Below, piece after piece: positions 1 to 5,628 of a stretch of DNA of 5,628 nucleotides. The stretch comes from an uncultured Opitutia bacterium (GTDB lineage Bacteria; Verrucomicrobiota; Verrucomicrobiia; Opitutales; UBA953): the NCBI GenBank assembly GCA_903895475.1, contig CAITUF010000198.1, positions 1 through 5,628 on the forward strand, in the 5' to 3' direction. The notes beneath the pieces are model-generated. The model worked only from the letters and a program-made list of their open reading frames with translations, was not told where the DNA came from and made no database searches. The first letter of the stretch is position 1. Every line of letters starts with the position of its first letter. The position numbers were made by a program, and so were the translations under genes.

Positions 1-331
1 GGAATTTGAAACGAATGATGACCCCTCCATCGGTGAAGCCAGCGTCGTGGTGGATGTGGGCGGCGTGGCCGGCTTCCTTGGTCGCGCTGGCGATCTTTAG
101 AATGCCTCCGTCGAGGTCGGCCTGTTTGAGCTGTGGCACGCGGTCGGCGGTGGCGCTTTCCCAGCCGTTGCCAATGCCCTTAAGCCCGTTGCCCGTCTCG
201 TCACGCTCGAAGGCGTCATGAAAGAGCAGGGTGCCCTTGGACTGCAGCCAGGCGGTATCGTTGGGCGGCGGGGTAGTCTCGGCGGCGACTGCGAACAGGC
301 CGCTGTAAATTAGGGCAAGGAGGGTGCGCAT
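1..331 (-). CDS. Exported protein, probable concanavalin A-like (DUF1080-type) fold, N-terminal part
   Basis: The frame opens at ATG 331 and runs off the low-coordinate end of the window, giving 110 codons with no stop. Residues 1-18 form a Sec signal peptide: a short basic start (MRT), a hydrophobic core, and a likely cut near AVAA-ET. The mature part begins with a Pro/Thr-rich stretch. It continues with DAFERDE (39-45), GNGW (54-57), DLDGGIL (72-78), HIHHDAGF (92-99) and DGGVIIRFKF (101-110). This order (an Asp-Ala-Phe-Glu-Arg opening, a Gly-Asn-Gly-Trp turn, a 'DL-DGG-L-I' strand, then 'DGGVIIRFKF') resembles small secreted PVC proteins related to DUF1080/LamG beta-sandwiches; I judge this from memory of the pattern. 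The start lies 3 bases after the DUF1501 stop, so the two genes are probably translationally coupled. An AAGGG run directly abuts the ATG, too close to be a normal ribosome binding site. That it is a real gene is well supported by the signal peptide and spacing; the fold is moderate; substrate and activity are unknown. Confidence 0.72.
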   Translation of the reverse strand, partial: MRTLLALIYSGLFAVAAETTPPPNDTAWLQSKGTLLFHDAFERDETGNGLKGIGNGWESATADRVPQLKQADLDGGILKIASATKEAGHAAHIHHDAGFTDGGVIIRFKF

Positions 332-334
332 CCC

Positions 335-1780
335 TTACTGAATCAGCGCCTTGACGATCTTCGTCGGCAAGACGCCCACCAGCTTCTGGTCGAGGCCTTG
401 ATACTTGTACGTGAAGCGTTCGTGGTCGTAGCCCAGCAGGTGGAGCACCGTCGCATGGAAGTCGCGAATCGGCAGGGGGTCCTTGACGATATTATAGCTA
501 AACTCGTCGGTCTCGCCGTAGATTTGGCCGCCCTTGGCGCCGCCGCCGGCCATCCACATCGAGAAGCAGCGTGGGTGGTGGTCGCGACCGTAGTTATCCT
601 TCGTGAGTCCGCCTTGGCTGTAGATGGTCCGTCCGAATTCTCCGCCCCAGATGATGAGCGTATCGTCGAACATCCCGCGCTGCTTGAGGTCTTCGATGAG
701 GGCGTGGCAGGGCTGGTCGACGTCCTTGCACTGGCTTGGCATGCGTCCGCTGACGTTGGAGTGGTGGTCCCAGTTATTATGGTAAATCTGGACGAAGCGT
801 ACGCCACGTTCAACGAGGCGACGGGCCATGAGCACGCTGTTCGCAAAGCTACCGCGTTTGCGGGCTTCTTCGCCATAGAGCTTAAAGATATGCTCGGGCT
901 CCTTGGTGAGGTCGGTTAATTCTGGTACGCTGGCCTGCATGCGGAAGGCCATCTCGTATTGCTTGATGCGCGTATGCGTTTCGGGGTCGCCGACGGCTTC
1001 GTAGTTGAGGCGGTTGAGCTGGTTAATGCCGTCAATGGTCTGCTTACGCAGGTCCTCAGGCACCCCAGGGGGGTTGTTGATGAACAGGATCGGATCGCCC
1101 TTGCTGCGGAAGGAGACCCCGGCGTGTTCGCCGGGTAGGTAGCCGCTGGACCAGAGGCGGCTGGAAATAGCCTGTTCCTGGTCGCGGTTGGTGGGCGTTG
1201 CGATCAGCACCACGAAGGAAGGCAGGTTATCGTTGGCCGAGCCTAGGCCATAAGAGGCCCAAGAGCCGAGGCAGGGGCGCCCCGTGATTTGATTGCCCGT
1301 CTGCATCGCGCAGATAGCGGGTTCGTGGTTGATGGCCTCCGTGTTCAGCGAGCGCATCCAGCAGATGTCATCAGCGTTCTTGGCGAGGTTGGGCAGGAGC
1401 TCGGTGTTCATCCATAGGCCACACTTGCCGGCTTGGCTGAATTTAAACTTAGACGGGGCGACCGGAAAGCGCGTCTGGCCGCTCGTCATGGTCGTCAGCC
1501 GCTGACCATTGCGGATGCTGGCGGGGAGGTCCTTGTCGAACATCGCCTGCATCTCTGGTTTGTAGTCAAAGAGGTCCATCTGCGCGGGACCACCGACCAT
1601 GTGCAGGTAGATGACACGCTTGGCCTTGGGCAGGTGCTGCGTGCTCATCGCGCCCGGAGCGGCGTGGGCGAGCGATCGACCGAGTAGGCTCGTCAAGGCA
1701 GCGGCACCGAGGGCATTGGCGCCTTGCCCGAGGAAGCGGCGGCGGGTCTGGAGGCTATTCCATTCGTTAAGAATCGACAT
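335..1780 (-). CDS. DUF1501 family protein, Tat-exported, alkaline phosphatase/sulfatase superfamily
   Basis: A complete 481-residue protein of normal family length (PF07394). Residues 12-18 (TRRRFLG) form a twin-arginine motif followed by a hydrophobic, Ala/Leu-rich segment to about residue 40 and an AHA-A cleavage site, so it should be exported folded through Tat, often a sign of a cofactor or metal. Family landmarks are all present: a HMVGGPAQMDLFDYKP block (60-75), NHEPA (151-155), WDHH (337-340), a GGEFGRT block (379-385), GRDHHP (399-404) and HATVLHLLG (442-450). The Asp/His/Glu-rich blocks correspond to the conserved acidic and His positions of the phosphatase/sulfatase fold. No sulfatase C/S-x-P-x-R active-site motif is seen, so it is unlikely to be a classical sulfatase. 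ATG 1780 is chosen because it gives a proper n-region ahead of the twin arginines. It begins 5 bases after the stop of the PSD1 gene and ends 3 bases before the next gene, so it is the middle of a tight operon. The upstream sequence is A-rich with no Shine-Dalgarno. Biochemical function is unestablished. Confidence 0.95.
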   Translation of the reverse strand: MSILNEWNSLQTRRRFLGQGANALGAAALTSLLGRSLAHAAPGAMSTQHLPKAKRVIYLHMVGGPAQMDLFDYKPEMQAMFDKDLPASIRNGQRLTTMTSGQTRFPVAPSKFKFSQAGKCGLWMNTELLPNLAKNADDICWMRSLNTEAINHEPAICAMQTGNQITGRPCLGSWASYGLGSANDNLPSFVVLIATPTNRDQEQAISSRLWSSGYLPGEHAGVSFRSKGDPILFINNPPGVPEDLRKQTIDGINQLNRLNYEAVGDPETHTRIKQYEMAFRMQASVPELTDLTKEPEHIFKLYGEEARKRGSFANSVLMARRLVERGVRFVQIYHNNWDHHSNVSGRMPSQCKDVDQPCHALIEDLKQRGMFDDTLIIWGGEFGRTIYSQGGLTKDNYGRDHHPRCFSMWMAGGGAKGGQIYGETDEFSYNIVKDPLPIRDFHATVLHLLGYDHERFTYKYQGLDQKLVGVLPTKIVKALIQ

Positions 1781-1785
1781 GGTTT

Positions 1786-4700
1786 TTATTTATTGAGGAC
1801 TTCGTCTAAGTTAAGGAGTTGGCTACAGAGCATGGTCCAAGCGGCGAGCTCGGGTTTCGGCAGGGCGGGGTCGGCCACGGAATCACCGACCTTGAGGAGT
1901 GCTTCGGCGTCGGCGGGTTGCGCGGTGTAGTGCTTGCGGAGGCTGGCCAGGCTGCCGCGGACGACGGCGAGTTCCGCGGCCTTGAGCGGACGGGCCAGTA
2001 GGCGTTCAGCGGCGAACTGGAAGCGAGCGTCGTCTTCCTTGGCGGCGCCAAGTGTGCGCTGGGCGAGTTGGCGCGACGCCTCGACATACTGTGGGTCGTT
2101 CAAGATTACCAAGGCTTGGAGTGGGGTGTTGGTCCGGTCACGGCGGACGCAACTCACCTCGCGTGAGGGGGCGTTGAAGAGGTCGAGGCTGGCCGGCGGT
2201 GCCATGCGACGCCAGTAGTTGTAGAGCGAGCGGCGGTAGAGGTTCTCGCCCTTGTCAGGGCGATACGCCTGGATGCCGACACCGACGACTTCCCAGATAT
2301 TCTCCGGCTGGTAGGGCTTCGTGCCAGGTCCACCCATGCGGGGCGACATCGTCCCGCTGGCGGCGAGCGCTTGGTCGCGGATCATTTCAGCATCCATGCG
2401 GAAGCGCGGGCCGCGACTGAAAAGGCTGTTATCACGGTCCTTCTCGACCTTGACGGGAGTCTGCACGGCAGCTTGCCGGTAGGTGGCCGAAGTTAAGACG
2501 AGGCGGTAGAAGGCCTTAACGTCCCAGCCGGACCGGCGGAACTCGATAGCCAGCCAGTCGAGTAACTCTGGGTGCGTGGGCAGTGAGCCCATGATGCCGA
2601 AGTCTTCGGAGGTCTTGACGAGCCCTTGGCCGAAGAGCTCTTGCCACATCCGATTAACCGTCACGCGAGCGGTGAGGGTGTTCTCTTCGCTGACCAACCA
2701 GCGGGCCAGACCGAGGCGGTTCTTAGGGGCGTCGGCAGGTAGTTTACCCAACGCCGCGGGAACTTCAGCCGAGACCTTCTCGCCCTTCTTGTCATACTCG
2801 CCGCGGAGGAGGATGTTGGCCGTCGGCATCATGTCCTTACGTTCTTCTTGGATGTGCGTGAGTGGGCTGCGGTCCTTGATGGCTTTGAGTTCGGCTTCGA
2901 GTTGCTGCTGCCGCGTGGCGGCGACCTGGACGTCAGCGCGGCTGACGCCGATGTAGTAATCGAGAAGTTTTTCCTTGGTCTTGGGGTTAGGCTTGGCGGT
3001 GAGGAGGGCACGCAGGTCGTCGACCTTCGCAAGGACGTTAGCCTCGGAGCCAGTGAGGGCCCGGTTGTAGAAGCGAAGCTCTTGAGCGGCGCCATCGAAG
3101 AACTCGCTTGTGCTGCGTTGGCCGAGGCGAGTCGGGGTCTTGGCTTGGCTGGAGGTCGTCAGTTTGTTGACCTCGAGGTTCAGTGGTGCCATCACGCCAT
3201 CCACGTAGAGTTTAATCCCCTCGGCCTTGCCACTGCCGTCGTAGGTCAGGAAGACGTGCTGCCATGTATCCTTCTTGGCGATGGCCTTGGCGGTGGTGAC
3301 CTTGATGGCGTCGTTTGGCCAATTGCTGATGAGGTAGAAGCCGTAGTTGGCGTTAGCGAGGAAGAGCGACCAGCCTTGCGCGGCCTTCGGATCGTCCATG
3401 CGGGCGACGAGTGCTTGGGTGCCGGTCACGGCAGTGGGGCGGAACCAGCCACCGACGGAGAAGGGCTTTTTGGTATCGAAGTTGCCGACCTCACCGAGGT
3501 CGAGGTTCGCGCCTTTTTTGACGCTGACAGCGGAGCCATGGCGGCCTTCCTTAATCCAGGTGGGCGCCGTGCCGTTGACCTTGGTCTGCGCCGGGATGCC
3601 GGCGCCTTCGTTCAGCGCGAAGCGACTGAGGAGGCCTTGGGTGGGGATGTCCTTGTCGAGGTCAGCCGGCTTGAGCTTCGCGAACCAAGCGTCGAAGTCC
3701 TTAATGGCTGCGTTGCGGAGGTCGCCCGCCTGTTTCTTGGTGGCTTCAATCTCCTTCGGGAGCGCGTTCCAGCGCGGACGGTCGGTGTCGCTCGGCAGGG
3801 TGAGCACGGGCCCACGACCGTCTTTCACGTTGCCGTCGAGGCCGGGCTGGGTCGTGTTGCGGAAGAAGGCGGCCAGCGAGTAGAAGTCCTTCGCCGTGAA
3901 CGGATCGAACTTATGGTCATGGCACTGGGCGCAATTAGTGGTCAGGCCTAAGTAAACCCAGCCGATGGTCTGGACGCGGTCCGCGGCGTAGTTGGCGAGG
4001 TTTTCTTCGACGATAGTGCCGCCCTCGTTGGTGGTGGCGTTACAGCGCTGTAGGCCGGTGGCAATCAGCTGCGACTCCGTGGGGTTGGGCAGGAGGTCAC
4101 CGGCAATCTGCTCGACCGTAAATGTATTGAATGGCTGATTGGCGTTAAACGACTTCACGACCCAATCGCGGTAAGGCCACATCTCGCGCGGGTTGTCAAA
4201 GTGCAGGCCGTGTGAATCGGCGTAACGGGCGGCGTCGAGCCAGTAACGGGCACGGTGTTCACCGTAGGCCGTCGTCGCCATGAGTTCGTCGACCAGCGTA
4301 CGCACCTGTCCGTCGTTCAGGCGGCTACCGTCCTTAGGAAGGTGCTTGGCGAGAAGTTCAGGCGAAGGCGGGAGGCCAGTGACGTCGAGTGCCAGGCGGC
4401 GAATGAGCGTGCGGGCGTCGGCCTCGGCGGCGGGCTGAAGTCCGGCCGTCTTGAGCTTGGCGAGGACGAAGGTATCGATCGGGTTCTTGGCCCAGCCGCT
4501 CTTATCGGCGGGGGCCGTGACTGCGACGGGCGGCAGCAGGGACCAGTGCGGCTGCCATTTGGCCCCTTGTTCGATCCAAGCCTTAATCGTGGCGATTTGC
4601 TCTGGCCTGAGCGACTTGTGCGACTCCGGCGGCGGCATGACCTCGTCGGTGTCCTTCGACGTAATGCGCTGGTAGAGGCTACTCTTATCGGGCTGTCCCT

Positions 4701-4932
4701 TGATGATGGTTGGCGGCTCTTCTTTGCCGTCCTTGGTCAGGCGCTTGGCGAAGAAGCCAGCCTCGGTGTCGAGGCGAAGGCCGGCCTTGCGCGTGCCTGG
4801 ATCTGGGCCGTGGCAGTGGAAGCAGTTGTCGGCGATCACTGGGCGGATATCGCGATTGAACTCGACTTTCTCATCGGCCGCAAAGGAAACGGATACGAGG
4901 AAGGGCAGGAGTGCCAAGAGGGGCTTAGGCAT
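1786..4932 (-). CDS. Exported di-haem PSCyt1-PSCyt2-LamG-PSD1 protein (DUF1549/DUF1553)
   Basis: A complete 1048-residue protein. Residues 1-18 are a Sec signal peptide (basic start, Leu-rich core, likely cut at SFA-AD). Domains in order: PSCyt1 cytochrome c-like, about 24-125, with haem motif CFHCH (37-41) and a likely distal ligand Met99 in EVMPPP; PSCyt2/DUF1549, about 148-360, with WLDAARYADSHG (231-242), EQIAGDLLPNP (274-284) and a second haem motif CAQCHDHKFDP (334-344); a LamG/concanavalin A-like domain, about 436-635, with FSVGGWF (491-497), WQHVFLTYDGS (557-567), KLYVDG (574-579) and ELRFYNRAL (618-626); a charged, probably helical connector (650-700); and PSD1/DUF1553, about 732-960, with NRLGLARWLV (738-747), VNRMWQELFGQG (759-770), HPELLDWLA (787-795) and NTPLQALVILNDPQYV (935-950). 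The family's usual C-terminal LLNLDE (1039-1044) is present, so nothing is truncated. Haem attachment at CxxCH requires Sec export and periplasmic maturation. A role in electron transfer during polysaccharide breakdown is inferred, not shown. No Shine-Dalgarno precedes ATG 4932; the start rests on the signal peptide. It lies 5 bases ahead of the DUF1501 gene, its usual partner. Confidence 0.96.
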   Translation of the reverse strand: MPKPLLALLPFLVSVSFAADEKVEFNRDIRPVIADNCFHCHGPDPGTRKAGLRLDTEAGFFAKRLTKDGKEEPPTIIKGQPDKSSLYQRITSKDTDEVMPPPESHKSLRPEQIATIKAWIEQGAKWQPHWSLLPPVAVTAPADKSGWAKNPIDTFVLAKLKTAGLQPAAEADARTLIRRLALDVTGLPPSPELLAKHLPKDGSRLNDGQVRTLVDELMATTAYGEHRARYWLDAARYADSHGLHFDNPREMWPYRDWVVKSFNANQPFNTFTVEQIAGDLLPNPTESQLIATGLQRCNATTNEGGTIVEENLANYAADRVQTIGWVYLGLTTNCAQCHDHKFDPFTAKDFYSLAAFFRNTTQPGLDGNVKDGRGPVLTLPSDTDRPRWNALPKEIEATKKQAGDLRNAAIKDFDAWFAKLKPADLDKDIPTQGLLSRFALNEGAGIPAQTKVNGTAPTWIKEGRHGSAVSVKKGANLDLGEVGNFDTKKPFSVGGWFRPTAVTGTQALVARMDDPKAAQGWSLFLANANYGFYLISNWPNDAIKVTTAKAIAKKDTWQHVFLTYDGSGKAEGIKLYVDGVMAPLNLEVNKLTTSSQAKTPTRLGQRSTSEFFDGAAQELRFYNRALTGSEANVLAKVDDLRALLTAKPNPKTKEKLLDYYIGVSRADVQVAATRQQQLEAELKAIKDRSPLTHIQEERKDMMPTANILLRGEYDKKGEKVSAEVPAALGKLPADAPKNRLGLARWLVSEENTLTARVTVNRMWQELFGQGLVKTSEDFGIMGSLPTHPELLDWLAIEFRRSGWDVKAFYRLVLTSATYRQAAVQTPVKVEKDRDNSLFSRGPRFRMDAEMIRDQALAASGTMSPRMGGPGTKPYQPENIWEVVGVGIQAYRPDKGENLYRRSLYNYWRRMAPPASLDLFNAPSREVSCVRRDRTNTPLQALVILNDPQYVEASRQLAQRTLGAAKEDDARFQFAAERLLARPLKAAELAVVRGSLASLRKHYTAQPADAEALLKVGDSVADPALPKPELAAWTMLCSQLLNLDEVLNK

Positions 4933-5073
4933 GGGCTTGGGGTGTCTTGAATAAAAGAGTTTAATGGCAGGGGGGAAGTCGGATTAGTCCCGTTTTTTAA
5001 TAAGAGTAGGTTCCAGGGCGGGTTGTTCCCTGCCTAGGTGTTAAATACCAGCCGTCCTGACGGACGGATTAGC
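4933..5073. other. Intergenic region between the sulfatase-like gene and the PSD1 gene
   Basis: This 141-base gap is the only non-coding stretch longer than a few bases. The end next to the sulfatase stop holds a GC-rich hairpin (5052-5067). The middle is more AT-rich than its surroundings, with a T6 run at about 4993-4998 (A6 on the coding strand) and a second AT-rich patch near 4949-4964. A promoter for the PSD1-DUF1501 operon would be expected here, but I could not find a convincing -35/-10 pair with normal spacing. No reasonable small gene is visible. An 8-base direct repeat, CGGATTAG, occurs at 4980-4987 and 5065-5072; a repeat of this size can arise by chance. Confidence 0.6.
5052..5067 (-). 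terminator. Possible hairpin terminator after the sulfatase-like gene
   Basis: A perfect 6-bp GC-rich stem (CCGTCC / GGACGG) with a 4-base loop begins 6 bases past the sulfatase-like gene's stop codon. Its position suits a terminator or an mRNA 3'-end stabiliser. On the minus strand it is followed by CTGGTATTTAA rather than a clean T run, so intrinsic termination would be weak, and transcription may read through into the PSD1 gene. Confidence 0.35.
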
Positions 5074-5628
5074 TCAGAACTCCCAGCGGCGGGGGGTGCC
5101 TTGGGCTGGGGTCAGGACGATGTCGTCCAGGTCCACCGCAGCGGAGCCTGAGGGCAGGTAGAGTCGGAGGATGCTCGCCGCTTGCTTAGCGTTCAATTCA
5201 ACCGTGATGGGCTGCCACGTGGCTTCACCGGAGGTCCGGTAGGGCACGGAGAGGATTTCGGCTCCGCCCGCGGCCCCCAGGAGGGCGATACGTCCTTCGC
5301 CGGCCTGCGCAGCGCGAATCCGGAAGGACAGTGACGCCTTGCCGGCGTAGGTGCCGGCGCCGACGCCGATGAAGGAGTCGGCCCCCTTGGACTCGATGTG
5401 CAGGGAGCCTTCGATGACCGAGGCCTTTCCAGCGCGGTTCTTCCAGCCGCCGGGGAGGTCGTCCGGGGCGATGGCCTTCTTCGGTGCGGCCGCCTTGGGC
5501 GCGGCCTTACCGAAGTTCGGATTTAGCTTCGGAATCACTGCTTCGGTGTCCTTGAGGAAGTCGGTGATCAGTCCGTTGAGTTCTTTCACGAGCTCGGGCT
5601 TCTCCTTGGCGAGGTTGCGGCGTTCGCC
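5074..5628 (-). CDS. Probable secreted sulfatase, C-terminal part with an appended beta-sandwich domain
   Basis: The frame is open from the window's high-coordinate edge to the TGA at 5074-5076, giving 184 codons; the real start is outside. A GTG at 5589-5587 is an internal Val, because in-frame codons upstream continue the protein (GERRNLAKEKPEL). Fragment residues 1-39 look like the end of a sulfatase C-terminal subdomain: 'GERRNLAKEKPELVKEL' matches the usual 'D-P-x-E-x-x-N-L-A' tail, and 'FLKDTEAVIPKLNPNF' (24-39) matches the 'F-L-x-x-T-x-A-x-x-P-x-x-N-P' ending of many PVC sulfatases. Residues 40-60 are an Ala/Lys/Pro linker. Residues 61-179 look like an added beta-sandwich, with alternating hydrophobic strands, a TWQPITVEL strand (137-145), LRLYLP (154-159) and VDLDDIVL (165-172). 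The protein ends in RRWEF. The catalytic Cys/Ser motif and metal ligands are not in the window, so activity cannot be judged. If the call is right, it would hydrolyse sulfate esters outside the cytoplasm, plausibly on a polysaccharide. The C-terminal domain could bind carbohydrate (inference). Confidence 0.75.
   Translation of the reverse strand, partial: GERRNLAKEKPELVKELNGLITDFLKDTEAVIPKLNPNFGKAAPKAAAPKKAIAPDDLPGGWKNRAGKASVIEGSLHIESKGADSFIGVGAGTYAGKASLSFRIRAAQAGEGRIALLGAAGGAEILSVPYRTSGEATWQPITVELNAKQAASILRLYLPSGSAAVDLDDIVLTPAQGTPRRWEF

Noticed and set aside
6..221. A 71-codon plus-strand open frame at the window edge.
   Set aside because: It is antisense to the signal-peptide-bearing gene on the minus strand and shows no recognisable features.
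398..919. Plus-strand open frame of 173 codons, and a minus-strand frame at 343-876, within the DUF1501 gene.
   Set aside because: Both overlap the conserved C-terminal half of DUF1501. The minus-strand one is a Ser/Thr/Arg-rich out-of-frame translation typical of a shifted GC-rich frame.
2848..3951. A 367-codon open frame on the plus strand, antisense to the PSD1 gene.
   Set aside because: It lies wholly opposite a well-supported gene with recognisable domains. Its translation is rich in Val/Gly/Leu/Glu with no known motif, as expected from the reverse of GC-rich codons.
4255..4950. A 231-codon plus-strand open frame opposite the start of the PSD1 gene.
   Set aside because: It overlaps the signal peptide and first haem domain of the real gene on the other strand, and its translation is Gly/Arg-rich with no domain pattern.
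4949..4964. A TTTATT-like -10 element ahead of the PSD1 gene.
   Set aside because: It matches the consensus at only 4 of 6 positions and no acceptable -35 box lies at 16-18 bases; PVC promoters are also poorly defined by these motifs.
5014..5032. A second possible hairpin in the intergenic gap (CAGGG ... CCCTG).
   Set aside because: The stem is only 5 bp with a 9-base loop and no T run; this is too weak to support.
4980..5072. Direct repeat CGGATTAG at 4980-4987 and 5065-5072 as a possible regulator site.
   Set aside because: It is only 8 bases long, and one copy overlaps the hairpin stem and the edge of the sulfatase stop region; chance is a sufficient explanation.
5587..5589. GTG as the start of a 171-residue protein.
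   Set aside because: The frame stays open upstream and encodes GERRNLAKEKPEL, which continues the sulfatase-like tail, so this codon is an internal Val.

Overview
The window reads as a piece of a Planctomycetota-Verrucomicrobiota (PVC) genome, more likely Verrucomicrobiota than Planctomycetota (inference from protein style). The DNA is GC-rich. It carries a large cytochrome protein with the PSCyt1-PSCyt2-PSD1 domains and, right behind it, a Tat-exported DUF1501 protein. That pair is a hallmark of PVC genomes, where it occurs in many copies, often beside sulfatases. None of the three visible start codons has a properly spaced Shine-Dalgarno sequence, which also fits this group.

All four genes lie on the minus strand, so they are transcribed from high to low coordinates. 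(1) 5628-5074 is the 3' end of a gene, probably a secreted sulfatase; its N-terminus and catalytic core lie outside the window. (2) 5073-4933 is a 141-base gap with a small GC-rich hairpin just after the sulfatase stop and a more AT-rich stretch before the next gene. (3) 4932-1786 encodes a 1048-residue exported protein with two CxxCH haem sites, a LamG domain and a PSD1 domain. (4) 1780-335 encodes a complete 481-residue DUF1501 protein (alkaline-phosphatase/sulfatase superfamily) with a twin-arginine signal. (5) 331-1 is the 5' part of a gene for an exported protein, probably with a concanavalin A-like, DUF1080-type fold. The last three genes are separated by only 5 and 3 bases and are almost certainly one operon.

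Every product is predicted to leave the cytoplasm or, for the sulfatase fragment, to belong to a family that usually does. Three of the four carry predicted beta-sandwich modules of a type that often binds carbohydrate. The simplest reading is an extracytoplasmic module for processing a (possibly sulfated) polysaccharide: the sulfatase removes sulfate, the DUF1501 protein acts as a cofactor-containing enzyme, and the di-haem protein passes electrons. Only the domain content and gene order are seen directly. The biochemical roles of PSD1 and DUF1501 proteins are, as far as I know, not established, so the pathway is inference. I saw no RNA genes, mobile elements, CRISPR arrays or substantial repeats.
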